Below, in pieces: positions 24,308 to 32,719 of a stretch of 39,359 bases of DNA. Within the stretch, counting starts at the first letter, position 1. Every line of letters starts with the position of its first letter. This DNA is from JAFIEN01 sp051859505 (GTDB taxonomy: Bacteria; Pseudomonadota; Alphaproteobacteria; Rhodobacterales; Rhodobacteraceae). Both the position numbers and the translations under genes were made by a program. The notes beneath the pieces were generated by a model. That model made no database searches. It was given only the letters and a program-made list of their open reading frames with translations, and was not told the origin of the DNA. Where the stretch lies: positions 1-39,359 of the forward strand of contig JBHYFN010000035.1 in assembly GCA_051859505.1 (NCBI GenBank). The letters are read 5' to 3'.

Positions 24308-25623
24308 TGGGGCGCAAGCGCGCCTATGCGCCGCTCGATGTCTACATGAACGGCCGCCGCGTGGGACAATATTTCCGCGCGCCGGACGGGGCCTTCGCCT
24401 TCACCTATGCGCCGGAATGGCTGGCCTGGGAAAACACGCTGCCCATCTCGCGCGCCCTGCCCCTGCGGCCCGAGCGCCACACCGGCCCGCCCGTGATCGC
24501 GGTTTTCGAGAACCTGTTGCCCGACAGCGACCTGATCCGCCGCCGTGTGGCTGAACGTGTGGGCGCGGATGGTGTGGACGCCTACAGCCTGCTCGCCCGG
24601 ATCGGGCGCGACTGCGTGGGCGCGCTGCAATTCCTGCCCGAGGGAGAGGAGCCCGGCGACCCCCGTGCGCTGACCGGTGAGCCGTTGAGCGACGCCCAGA
24701 TCGGCACCATGCTGCGGGATCTGCCGCAGACCCCGCTTGGCATCCGGGCCGAGCAGGATTTCCGCATCTCCGTCGCCGGTGCGCAGGAGAAAACGGCGCT
24801 TTTGTTCCATGACGGCCGATGGGTGCTGCCCACCGGCACAACACCGACGACCCATATCCTGAAGCCCGCCATCGGCCGCCTGCCCAACGGCATGGACCTG
24901 ACCGACAGCATCGAGAACGAGCATTTCTGCCTGCGCCTGCTTGCAGGCTTTGGCCTGCCCGTGGCACGGACCGAGATCGCGGACTTCGCTGAGACGCGCG
25001 CGCTGGTCATCGAACGCTTCGACCGGCTGCGCGCCCGCGACGGCCGCCTGATCCGCCTGCCGCAGGAGGATTGCTGTCAGGCCCTGTCGGTGCCCCCGAC
25101 ACGCAAATACCAGAACGAGGGCGGCCCGGGGATCGTGGAGATCTGTGACCTGCTGACGGGCAGCGACGAGCCGCAGCGCGACCGGGCGGATTTCCTGAAG
25201 GCCGTGGTCCTGTTCTGGCTGATCGGGGCTACGGACGGGCACGCGAAGAACTTCAGCATCGCCCTGATGCCCGGCGGGCGCTTCCGCATGACCCCGATCT
25301 ACGACGTGCTGACGGTGCAGCCCTCGCTGGATGCGGGGACGTTGCAGATCAAGGACATGAAGCTCGCCATGCGCGCGGGCCAGGGGCGGCATTACCGGGT
25401 CGCGGACATCCACGGGCGGCACTTTGTCGAGACGGCGCTGGCGGCGGGATTCTCGCGGGATCAGATTGCGGGGGTGTTCGAGGATATTCGGGGGCGGGCG
25501 GAGCGGGCATTTGACAAGGCCTTGGCGGAGATGCCGCCAGGGTTTCCCGAGGGGCTGGTGGCGTCTGTGAGGCGGGGTTTCGAGCAGAGGGTGACGCGGT
25601 TGGTCGCGGGGAACGACGGATGA
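24307..25623 (+). CDS. hipA: HipA-type serine/threonine kinase toxin (module 2)
   Basis: The 438-residue protein is a complete HipA: NLLPDSDLIRRRVAERVG near 70, RISVAGAQEKTALL near 153 with the autophosphorylation Ser, GTTPTTHILK, the catalytic WLIGATDGHAKNFSI near 304-318 and PIYDVLT. It overlaps its hipB by one base. It is arranged back to back with module 1, both modules being transcribed away from the shared 290-base spacer. Sequence divergence shows that it is not a recent duplicate. The last 50 bases (25624-25715) to the next gene are empty. Confidence 0.93.
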   Translation: MGRKRAYAPLDVYMNGRRVGQYFRAPDGAFAFTYAPEWLAWENTLPISRALPLRPERHTGPPVIAVFENLLPDSDLIRRRVAERVGADGVDAYSLLARIGRDCVGALQFLPEGEEPGDPRALTGEPLSDAQIGTMLRDLPQTPLGIRAEQDFRISVAGAQEKTALLFHDGRWVLPTGTTPTTHILKPAIGRLPNGMDLTDSIENEHFCLRLLAGFGLPVARTEIADFAETRALVIERFDRLRARDGRLIRLPQEDCCQALSVPPTRKYQNEGGPGIVEICDLLTGSDEPQRDRADFLKAVVLFWLIGATDGHAKNFSIALMPGGRFRMTPIYDVLTVQPSLDAGTLQIKDMKLAMRAGQGRHYRVADIHGRHFVETALAAGFSRDQIAGVFEDIRGRAERAFDKALAEMPPGFPEGLVASVRRGFEQRVTRLVAGNDG

Positions 25624-25715
25624 CGTGCAGGGCGGAAAGCGGTCGGTCGCTCATCTCGCCGCGGAACGCTCCCATCGTGAATGCAGACGCTGAGCTTTGG
25701 CAGGCGTGCCACGGT

Positions 25716-26963
25716 CTATCGTTCAGCCGTGTCGAGACCCAGGCGTTCGAGTCGCTTCTGCAGGAACTGCGCCTCGGCATCGGTGGGCGCGCGCGCAATG
25801 GCGTCGCGGTAGGCCTGCATGGCTTCGGCCCCCCTCCGGTTCGCTGCAAGGAGGGCCGCATAGGTCGCATGCCACGGCTGATAGTCGGACAGTTCGTCCT
25901 TCAGCCCCTCGGCCATCGCCAGGGCCTGAATCGGGTTGCCCGCCTCGGCGATGGCGACGGCGGCGTTGAGGCGGACCACGGGGGTGGGTTCGAAGCGCAG
26001 CAGCGCGCCGTAGAGGGCGGCGATCTGCGGCCAGTCGGGGGCGGGGTCGGCCATCTGGCAATCGGCGATGGCGGCCTTGATCTGGAAGGGGCCGGGACGG
26101 CGGCGGGCGACGGCGCGGGCCAGGATCGCGCGCCCTTCGGACAGGCGGGCGGCATCCCACAGAGCGCGGTCCTGTTCGGCGGGGGGCAGGCTGGCCCCGT
26201 CGGGCCCGATCCGTGCGGCGCGGCGGGCGGCGGTCAGCAGCATCATGGCCAGCGCGCCCTCGATCTCGGGGTCTTCAGGGCGGAGCCGGTCGATCAGCCG
26301 GATCAGGTACTCGGCCTCGCGGCACAGGTCGCGCGGCTCGTGCGGCCCGGCGACGTAGCCGGTGGTAAAGATCAGGTAGACGGTCGTCAGCACCGCATCG
26401 AGCCGCGCGGGCCAGTGTTCGGCATCCGGCACTGCGAAGGGGATGCCAGCGGCGGCGATCTTGGCCTTGGCGCGGGTGATGCGCTGGCCCATCGTCGGTT
26501 CGGCATCGAGGAAGGCGCGGGCGATTTCCGGCGTGGTCAGGCCGCAGACCGCGCGCAGCGTCAGGGCGACGCGCGATTTCGGCTCGAGCGCGGGGTGGCA
26601 GCAGGCGAAGATGAGGCGCAGCCGTTCGTCGGGGATCGCCTGCGGGTCGGACGCGGCCTCGTCGGTGGCCAGCACCGCCAGCGCCTGCCCCTTGCGGCTG
26701 TCGCGGGCCGCGCCGCGCAGCCGGTCGATGGCCTTGCGTCGTGCCACCTGCAACAGCCAGCCGGCGGGCTGGCTGGGCAGGCCCGCGCGGCCCCAATGCG
26801 CCAGCGCCGAGACCGCGGCCTCCTGCAACACCTCTTCGGCAAGCGACAGATCGCGCAGGCCCGCGGCAAGTACGGCCACAAGCCGCCCCCGGTCGGCCCG
26901 CATCACGCGGTCGAGTTCCTTCGAGACCGCGATGGCGCTTGCCAGGCCGGGGGCGGTGGTCAT
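25716..26963 (-). CDS. ECF42-type RNA polymerase sigma factor with C-terminal repeat domain
   Basis: The protein has 415 residues. Sigma region 2 (RLVAVLAAGLRDLSLAEEVL, SQPAGWLLQVARRKAIDRLR) and region 4 (RVALTLRAVCGLTTPEIARA, MGQRITRAKAKI) occupy the first 180. A DUF6596-type segment (AVLTTVYLIFTTGY) and TPR-like helices form the rest. This long form belongs to the ECF42 group, whose C-terminal extension is needed for activity and which has no anti-sigma factor. Upstream on the same strand lie a DGPF/YCII protein and a MAPEG protein, the DGPF gene being the constant ECF42 partner. The operon is probably autoregulated from the promoter at 27771-27797. The start ATG at 26963 lies four bases after the DGPF stop. 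Confidence 0.9.
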   Translation of the reverse strand: MTTAPGLASAIAVSKELDRVMRADRGRLVAVLAAGLRDLSLAEEVLQEAAVSALAHWGRAGLPSQPAGWLLQVARRKAIDRLRGAARDSRKGQALAVLATDEAASDPQAIPDERLRLIFACCHPALEPKSRVALTLRAVCGLTTPEIARAFLDAEPTMGQRITRAKAKIAAAGIPFAVPDAEHWPARLDAVLTTVYLIFTTGYVAGPHEPRDLCREAEYLIRLIDRLRPEDPEIEGALAMMLLTAARRAARIGPDGASLPPAEQDRALWDAARLSEGRAILARAVARRRPGPFQIKAAIADCQMADPAPDWPQIAALYGALLRFEPTPVVRLNAAVAIAEAGNPIQALAMAEGLKDELSDYQPWHATYAALLAANRRGAEAMQAYRDAIARAPTDAEAQFLQKRLERLGLDTAER

Positions 26964-26967
26964 GGCC

Positions 26968-27327
26968 TTACCCCGCCGGGTTGTAGTTCATAAGCGGCCG
27001 CACCTCGACCGTGCCGTAGAGCGCGGCGGGAACCTGCGCGGCGTAGCGCAGTGCGGCATCCAGATCGGGCACGTCGATGACGTAGTAGCCGCCCAGATGC
27101 TCGCGCGTTTCGGCGAAGGGGCCGTCCATCGTCTCGACCTTGCCGCCCCGAACGCGCAAGGATGTCGCGGTCTCGATCCCTTGCAGCCCCTCGCCGCCCT
27201 TCAACACGCCATCATTTTTCAGCAGCGCGCTGAAATCGGCATAGCCCTTCATCATGGAATCGAACTCTGGTGTGCCGAAGGCGGGTTCCATGGCCGGATC
27301 GCCGTAAAGCAGAAGCATGTAATTCAT
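26968..27327 (-). CDS. YCII-related DGPF-domain protein
   Basis: The 119-residue protein starts MNYMLLLYGD and carries the DGPF motif in VETMDGPFAETREHLGGYYV, followed by DVPDLDAALRYAAQVP. DGPF proteins are the constant partners of ECF42 sigma factors, and their biochemical role is unknown. The ATG at 27327 follows an AAAGGAAA site. It lies between the MAPEG gene (13 bases upstream) and the sigma gene (four bases downstream). Confidence 0.92.
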   Translation of the reverse strand: MNYMLLLYGDPAMEPAFGTPEFDSMMKGYADFSALLKNDGVLKGGEGLQGIETATSLRVRGGKVETMDGPFAETREHLGGYYVIDVPDLDAALRYAAQVPAALYGTVEVRPLMNYNPAG

Positions 27328-27340
27328 GGGAGTTTTCCTT

Positions 27341-27733
27341 TCAAAGGCCGAAAATGTGGATGCCGATGCAGACCATCGCATTGAGCGCGGCCAGCAGGTT
27401 GGTGCCGTTGCCGACATAGCGCAGCGGGTGGCCGGCGTTGTCGGGCACCAGCCCGAAGGGGTGCGCGATGCGGCCGATGACCAGCAGCGCGCCCGAGATA
27501 TGCAGCCAGGTCGCGGGCGTGCCCATGCCTTCGGCCAGCATCATCAGGATCAGCACGAAGGCCGACCATTCGGCGCAGTTGCCGTGCTGGCGGATGCGCT
27601 GCAGCAGGACCGGGTTGCCGCCGTCGCCGAAGGATATCTTGGCCTCCGACCGCACCGAGGACACCCTGAACCACAGGATCAGATAGATCGCCGCCACCGG
27701 CAGCGCATAGAGGGGGGTAATCGCGAAAACCAT
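27341..27733 (-). CDS. MAPEG-family membrane protein
   Basis: This 130-residue protein has four hydrophobic helices, starting PLYALPVAAIYLILWFRVSS. It carries the family segments RIRQHGNCAEWSAFVLI (the E of the catalytic helix) and RIAHPFGLVP. MAPEG proteins are membrane glutathione transferases or relatives that handle lipophilic electrophiles. A perfect AAAGGAG site precedes the ATG at 27733. As the first gene of the sigma operon it may be the effector of the ECF42 response. Confidence 0.85.
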   Translation of the reverse strand: MVFAITPLYALPVAAIYLILWFRVSSVRSEAKISFGDGGNPVLLQRIRQHGNCAEWSAFVLILMMLAEGMGTPATWLHISGALLVIGRIAHPFGLVPDNAGHPLRYVGNGTNLLAALNAMVCIGIHIFGL

Positions 27734-27770
27734 GGGAGCTCCTTTGCGTCTGAGGTTTCGATACCCCAAG

Positions 27771-27797
27771 GACGATTGACCTTTGCAGATTTCGACA
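27771..27797 (-). promoter_or_regulatory. ECF42-type promoter of the MAPEG–DGPF–sigma operon
   Basis: On the minus strand TGTCGA (27797-27792) and CGTC (27774-27771) are separated by 17 bases, 38 bases ahead of the MAPEG start. This matches what I remember of the ECF42 target promoter (TGTCGA at -35, CGTC-like -10). It implies autoregulation. Confidence 0.55.
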
Positions 27798-27938
27798 TCG
27801 CCACCAGAAAAAAATTACGCTCGCGTCCAGGGGGGCGAAAACGCCGCGCTGTGGGCGGTTGCCGGCGGGTCTCGCCCCTGCAGGACCGGCGACAGGGCGT
27901 CGGCCGGATGCAGCGGTGCCCAGCCGTGGCAGGCTCGC

Positions 27939-30470
27939 TCACTCCGTCGCATCTCCGAAGGCCATGCCGCCGCGGGCGACCTGACCGGCGGGGCTGTCGG
28001 GGTTGATGGCGTGGGGCGGGGTGATCAGGGTGAACTGGCGCCAGAGCGGCTCGGCGCGCGGGTTCTCGTGGTGGCGCATGCCTTGCCATTCGGCATAGAG
28101 GGCCCCGGCCACCGGCAGCGCGGCTTGCGCCGGGGTCAGGATGGACAGGTGGGGATCGGTCTCGGGCGGCATCGCCTCCATAAGGTCGGCATAGAGGCGG
28201 TCGCGCTCGGGCCCCACCAGGAAGCGGGCGGTCCCGGCGATCACGGCGCGGTGGGTGCGGGGGGCCATGAACTCGATCAGCGGGTGGTCATCGGTGTTGA
28301 CGGGGGCATGGGCGAAGAGGCCCGAGGCGGCATTGCCGGCGTAGAATTTCAGCGCCCGGTCGACCAGCACCGCGTCGGGCGTGTCCTCGCCGGTCATCAT
28401 CCGCCACTGCGCCGCCAGCGTTGCCGGGTCCAGCGGTGCGGGTTCGTTGCGGCCGACCAGCGCCAGGATCGAGCGTTCGGGATAGAGGTCCCCGCGCCAC
28501 AGCGTCAGTTCGGGGAAGACCTGCGCCATGGTGTTCGCGATGATCTCGAACTCGGAGCGCGACACCTGATAAAGCGGCATCCATTGCACATAAGCCCCGC
28601 CGGGGTTCAGCCGGCTGGCGGCAAGGCGGTAGTGTTCCACCGTGTAGACATTGCCCACCCCCGCGCGCCACGGGGTGAACAGATCGGCGATGATCATGTC
28701 ATAGGTGGCGGGGGAACGGGCCAGGCATTGCCGCCCATCCTCGCGGTGGATTGTCACGCGGGGGTCGGTGAACAACCCGTTCACATAGGGGCCGAACCAA
28801 CTCTCCGCGAAATCCACCACATCGGGCAGCAACTCGCAGACCGTCACGCGGTCGGGGCCTGCGAACAGCCCTGCGCCTGCCGAAATGCCCGTGCCCATGC
28901 CCAGAAAGAAGACCTCGCGCGGGGCCGGATGGGTCAGCAGCGGGATCATGGTCTGGTTGCGTTCCGGGACCAGCGCACCGGAGCCGCCCAGAGTGTAGAA
29001 GTTGTTGACGCGTATGAATTTGGCGTCACCACGTTCGATCACCGAGACGGTGGCCGAGGGGCCTTCGCGAAAGGCCAGAAGCTCCTCGCCGGGGTTCAGG
29101 CGCGTGGCCTCAAGCCCCGGTTGGCCCGCCACCAGCGCCACCACGCCGGCGAGCGCCGCCAAGCGGGTGCTCCGCGCCGCCCCGCCGTCCGAGGGTTGCC
29201 AGAGCGCCACCACCAGCACCGCATAGACCGCGCCCATCAGCCACAGCCCCTGCCACATCCCCATGAGCGGCAAGATGACGAACCCTCCAGCCAGCGCCCC
29301 GAAAATCGCGCCGGTGGTGTTGACCGCGATCAGCCGGCCCAGCAGGGCGCCCGGCGCGCCGCCCCCTTCCAGCAGGCGCAAAAGGTAGGGCAGCACCGCG
29401 CCCAGAATCGTGCCGGGGATCAGCATGGTCAGCACGGCCACCCGCCCGACCTCCATCACATAGCCCGCGAAATCCGCACGCCCGCCAAGGTATCCCAAGC
29501 CGCCGGTCAGATGGTGGAACAGATGCGGGGTGGCGGCGATCACGGCGCATGAGGCCAGCAAGAGGCCGGTCAGGACGGTTTCGGGCCGCAAAGCCAGCCG
29601 GCTCAGCGCATTGGCGAGCGCCGCGCCGAGCGACAGCGCCAGCAGGAACACCGTCAGCACCAGCGCATAGGTATAGACCGAGTTTTGCAGCACTTGGGCG
29701 AAAGCGCGGGTCCAGATCACCTCGACCGCCAGCGTGGCAAAGCCCGAGGCAAAGGCGATGACCCAGAGCCGCGCGGGGATCATGGCGGGCGGGGCCTTGG
29801 CCTCAGGCACCATCGGCAGCGCGCGGCGGGCGAGCATCAGGGCCGAGGCGCCGACGAACAGATCGAACCCCACCGCCAGCAGATAGGCGCCCGAAAACCC
29901 CAGCCAGACCGGCAGGACAAACCCCGCCGCCAGCGCCCCCAGCGCCCCGCCAGCGGTGTTCAGCGCATAGAGCGCCGAGCCCATCCGGCCGAGCGAGTCC
30001 TGCGCGCGGATCACATGTTGGCCCATCAGGGGTAGCGTGCCGCCCATCAGGATGGCCGAGGGCAGAAGGATCGTCGCCGCCACCAGCGCCTTGAGCCCGA
30101 TTTCCAGCACCGGCACCCCGCCGACCAGGGCGTAAAGCGTGGGGTAGAGGGCGAAATAGGCCGGGGACACCAGGAAATGCCCCAGCGCCGTGGCCGCGAC
30201 CCCGACCTCGACCCAGCCGAAGGCCCTGAGCGGCCGCTGGAGTCGCGCCGCGAGCCGCCCGAACAGCCACCCCCCCAGCGCGATCCCGGCAAAGAAGATG
30301 GCGATCGTCAGCGCCGCCGCCTGAGCGGTGGAGCCGAACAACAAGCCCAATTCCCGCACCCAGAGCACCTGATAGATCAGCGCCGCCGCGCCCGAGAGCA
30401 CGAACAAAGCGCCCAGAGCGGGTGTCTCGAAGCGGCGAGGCCTGGCGGTGTGGTCCATGGCAAGGGTCAT
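27939..30470 (-). CDS. Membrane-bound spermidine-synthase-like fusion protein
   Basis: The 843-residue protein has about 14 membrane helices in its first 480 residues (for example ALGALFVLSGAAALIYQVLW near 18). It ends in a soluble spermidine synthase-like domain with the SAM-type loop FFLGMGTGISAGAG and the acidic VCELLPDVVDFAESWFG. Proteins of this fused type are widespread but their reaction is not settled, and polyamine synthesis should not be assumed. It is the last gene of the leftward copper cluster, 23 bases after the CopC-CopD fusion. Two starts (30470 and 30458) are possible. Confidence 0.8.
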   Translation of the reverse strand: MTLAMDHTARPRRFETPALGALFVLSGAAALIYQVLWVRELGLLFGSTAQAAALTIAIFFAGIALGGWLFGRLAARLQRPLRAFGWVEVGVAATALGHFLVSPAYFALYPTLYALVGGVPVLEIGLKALVAATILLPSAILMGGTLPLMGQHVIRAQDSLGRMGSALYALNTAGGALGALAAGFVLPVWLGFSGAYLLAVGFDLFVGASALMLARRALPMVPEAKAPPAMIPARLWVIAFASGFATLAVEVIWTRAFAQVLQNSVYTYALVLTVFLLALSLGAALANALSRLALRPETVLTGLLLASCAVIAATPHLFHHLTGGLGYLGGRADFAGYVMEVGRVAVLTMLIPGTILGAVLPYLLRLLEGGGAPGALLGRLIAVNTTGAIFGALAGGFVILPLMGMWQGLWLMGAVYAVLVVALWQPSDGGAARSTRLAALAGVVALVAGQPGLEATRLNPGEELLAFREGPSATVSVIERGDAKFIRVNNFYTLGGSGALVPERNQTMIPLLTHPAPREVFFLGMGTGISAGAGLFAGPDRVTVCELLPDVVDFAESWFGPYVNGLFTDPRVTIHREDGRQCLARSPATYDMIIADLFTPWRAGVGNVYTVEHYRLAASRLNPGGAYVQWMPLYQVSRSEFEIIANTMAQVFPELTLWRGDLYPERSILALVGRNEPAPLDPATLAAQWRMMTGEDTPDAVLVDRALKFYAGNAASGLFAHAPVNTDDHPLIEFMAPRTHRAVIAGTARFLVGPERDRLYADLMEAMPPETDPHLSILTPAQAALPVAGALYAEWQGMRHHENPRAEPLWRQFTLITPPHAINPDSPAGQVARGGMAFGDATE

Positions 30471-30493
30471 GCGCGACTGTTATCTTGTACCAT

Positions 30494-32014
30494 TCACGGC
30501 AACAACGCCATCTCGCCGCCGATCATCTCCTTGCGGAAATCGGTGATCAGGATGTCGGCCACCACGTCCAGCGGCCCTCCCGGCGGCAGGTGCACCGGAC
30601 CGGCGCGCCATATCCCGTCGGCGTCCCGCTCGGCACGCAGTGCGATCCCCTCCAGCCCTTCGGCCGGGCGGCTGAAGACCAGCGTGATCTCGAGCGGGGT
30701 GAAGGGCTGGAAATCGGCGTCCAGCGGCACGATCTCGACCCGGTTCGGGCCGGGGCGGCCGGGGATCAGGGCGATGTCGGCCATCGTCTGGCGACCGTGC
30801 AGGTGCAACTCGGCCCGGGTCTCGGGCAGATCGGCCAGGGCGCGGGGCGGGGGGGTGAGGCGGAAACCGGCGGTCAGGGCCAGGATCGCAACCATCAGCA
30901 CCAGTTCCACCCGCAACGAGCGGGCGAAGACGGGGCCTGCGTTCGGTGCGCCCTGTGTCAGTCGCGGGGTCAGGATCAGCCGGTGCCGGGCGGCCAGCGC
31001 CAGAACCAGCGCGACAAGCGCGAGCTTCGTAATCAGCACCCAGCCATAGGCGGTGCCTACCAGAGCGGCGGGGCTTTCGACCTGCCGCCAGGCCAGCGCC
31101 GCCCCGGTCAGGACCAGCACCGCCACCATCGGCACCGCGAGGCGCGAGAACCGGACCATCAGCGCCGCCGCATCGGGCGCGCGCAGGGCCACCACCAGCC
31201 CGGGCAGGGCACCGGCCCAGAAGATCAGCGCCCCCGCATGGGCGAACATCAGGGGTGCCATCAGCAAGGCGGGCTCGGCCCGTGCCGCATGACCGGCCGC
31301 GGCGAAGGACAGCGCCGCCAGCGCCCAGGCGGCCAGAACCGGCGGTTTGCGCCCGGTCGTGGCCAGCGCGGCGGCGATCACCGCCAGCCCGGCGGTCAGC
31401 GCAAAGGGCGAGGCCAGCGCCAGCCCCCAGGCGGCAGGATCGGCCAGGGCCTGCGCGCCGGCGCCGGTCAGGTCCATCGCCTGCGCGGCCATCAGCGCCA
31501 GCGCGGCGGGTGGAACCGCCCAGAGCGCCCGGCGGATCGGCCCCGGCGCTGGTCGCCCCGAAAGTACGGCCCAGACCATGCCGCCCACGCCCAGGACCAG
31601 CGCGAGCGTCAGCGCCCCGCGGGCGAGCGCCGCGAACCACGGCACCGGCTCGGGCGCGGCCTCGGGCGCGCCGGTCTCGAAACCGATGGAAAACACATGC
31701 GTTCCGCCGACCGGGTGGCCATCGTCCGAGACCACCCGCCAGGACAGCGCATGCGTGCCCTGTTGCAGGCCACCCGGCAAGGCGACGATCAGATCGGGGC
31801 CCTGGGCGCGGCTCTCGACATCCTGCACGCCGCCATCCGGCGCGAAGATCCGCGCCTGCAAGGGGGCGACGGGTTCGTTGAAGGTCAGGATCACCTCTGC
31901 GGGGGCCGTATCGAGGATCGCACCGGCAGGGGGCTCGGCGCCGCGCAGCTGCGCATGGGCCAGCGCCTGCATCGGCAGCAGCACCAGGAGGAAAGCAACA
32001 AGGCGCAGATACAT
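30494..32014 (-). CDS. CopC–CopD fusion copper protein
   Basis: The 506-residue protein begins with a signal peptide (YLRLVAFLLVLLPMQALA) whose cleavage leaves an N-terminal His (HAQLRGAEPPAG). A CopC domain follows to about 115 with the late motif DDGHPVGGTHVFSIGF, where the histidines bind Cu(II). CopD follows with eight hydrophobic helices to about 395, and a C-terminal domain of about 100 residues (AELHLHGRQTMADI) ends the protein. It resembles B. subtilis YcnJ, a copper import protein. The ATG at 32014 starts directly at the signal peptide. It is flanked by ycnI upstream and the spermidine synthase-like gene downstream. Confidence 0.88.
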   Translation of the reverse strand: MYLRLVAFLLVLLPMQALAHAQLRGAEPPAGAILDTAPAEVILTFNEPVAPLQARIFAPDGGVQDVESRAQGPDLIVALPGGLQQGTHALSWRVVSDDGHPVGGTHVFSIGFETGAPEAAPEPVPWFAALARGALTLALVLGVGGMVWAVLSGRPAPGPIRRALWAVPPAALALMAAQAMDLTGAGAQALADPAAWGLALASPFALTAGLAVIAAALATTGRKPPVLAAWALAALSFAAAGHAARAEPALLMAPLMFAHAGALIFWAGALPGLVVALRAPDAAALMVRFSRLAVPMVAVLVLTGAALAWRQVESPAALVGTAYGWVLITKLALVALVLALAARHRLILTPRLTQGAPNAGPVFARSLRVELVLMVAILALTAGFRLTPPPRALADLPETRAELHLHGRQTMADIALIPGRPGPNRVEIVPLDADFQPFTPLEITLVFSRPAEGLEGIALRAERDADGIWRAGPVHLPPGGPLDVVADILITDFRKEMIGGEMALLP

Positions 32015-32035
32015 CGACAGTGCTCCGGGAAAAGG

Positions 32036-32117
32036 CCCGCCGGGCCGGGTCGGTTGAGGACCGCGCCCGAACCCGGCGGGAAGTGTGCGTGCCGAAACGG
32101 GAACTGTTCCGGCACGC
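32036..32117 (-). other. Two hairpins between ycnI and the copCD fusion
   Basis: CCCGCCGGG (32036-32044) pairs with 32072-32080, and GCGTGCCG (32087-32094) pairs with 32110-32117 around a loop that itself contains the palindrome GGAACTGTTCC (32100-32110). They fill most of the 156-base gap. They may attenuate transcription into copCD or stabilise the ycnI end. Confidence 0.45.
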
Positions 32118-32170
32118 ATCCTCCGTGCCCCGGGCCAAGGAAATCCGGCATTGGGGGCACGTTGAATACG

Positions 32171-32719
32171 TCAGTTTCCGTGGCTATGCTCATGCGAATG
32201 GTCATGCCCGCCGGGGGCCGTCACCAGCACTCCAGGTGCCGGATAGCTCAGATCGGCGGCCGACTGACCCTCGGCCGGAATCTCGATCCAGCGCTCTGCA
32301 CCGGTGGCGCATTCCTGCACAACGGGGATATAGACGACCTCACCCGCAGGCAGGGCCTCGGTAAAGCGTGCGCGGAAGATGAACTCGTCATAGAATTCCG
32401 ATGGCAACTCGCCTTCCCAGATGATCTCACGCACGCCTTCGGTGATTTCGGTCCCGTGGCTGTGGTAGGGTTCCGCCAGAGGGCCGATCACGGTGGACAG
32501 TTCCCAGCCTGCCTTGACCATGGGCTGCACGGCGTTGATCCCGTCGGGGATCGAGACGCGCAGGCGCAGGGTAGCCTCGGGCCCGCAGCCGTGGGGGATG
32601 CGGATCACCATCCGCTCGCGCGCGTTCTGGGTCACCTCGAGCTGCTCGAATGTGGCATGGGCAAAGGCGGCCGGGGCCGACAGGGCCAGGGCTGCCAGGG
32701 TCATCAGGGCTTTCTTCAT
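32171..32719 (-). CDS. YcnI-family copper-binding protein (DUF1775)
   Basis: The 182-residue protein has a signal peptide (KKALMTLAALALSAPAAFA) that is cut before HATFEQLEV. The mature N-terminal His is the copper ligand known in YcnI proteins. RMVIRIPHGCGPEATLRLRV and VREIIWEGELP are family segments. The C-terminus is a His-rich tail (GGHDHSHEHSHGN), an extra metal-binding feature. It acts in the periplasm, presumably passing copper to the CopC-CopD protein encoded next. The ATG overlaps the stop of the upstream ATPase gene (ATGA) and has a GGAGAGAGA site, which belongs to the repeated junction element. Confidence 0.92.
   Translation of the reverse strand: MKKALMTLAALALSAPAAFAHATFEQLEVTQNARERMVIRIPHGCGPEATLRLRVSIPDGINAVQPMVKAGWELSTVIGPLAEPYHSHGTEITEGVREIIWEGELPSEFYDEFIFRARFTEALPAGEVVYIPVVQECATGAERWIEIPAEGQSAADLSYPAPGVLVTAPGGHDHSHEHSHGN

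Noticed and set aside
22187..25623. The two hipBA modules as an inverted duplication
   Set aside because: The HipA proteins share only family motifs and the DNA is not similar enough for a recent duplication.
27939..30470. Annotation as spermidine synthase speE
   Set aside because: The soluble domain is only SpeE-like and is fused to about 14 membrane helices. Polyamine synthesis cannot be assumed.
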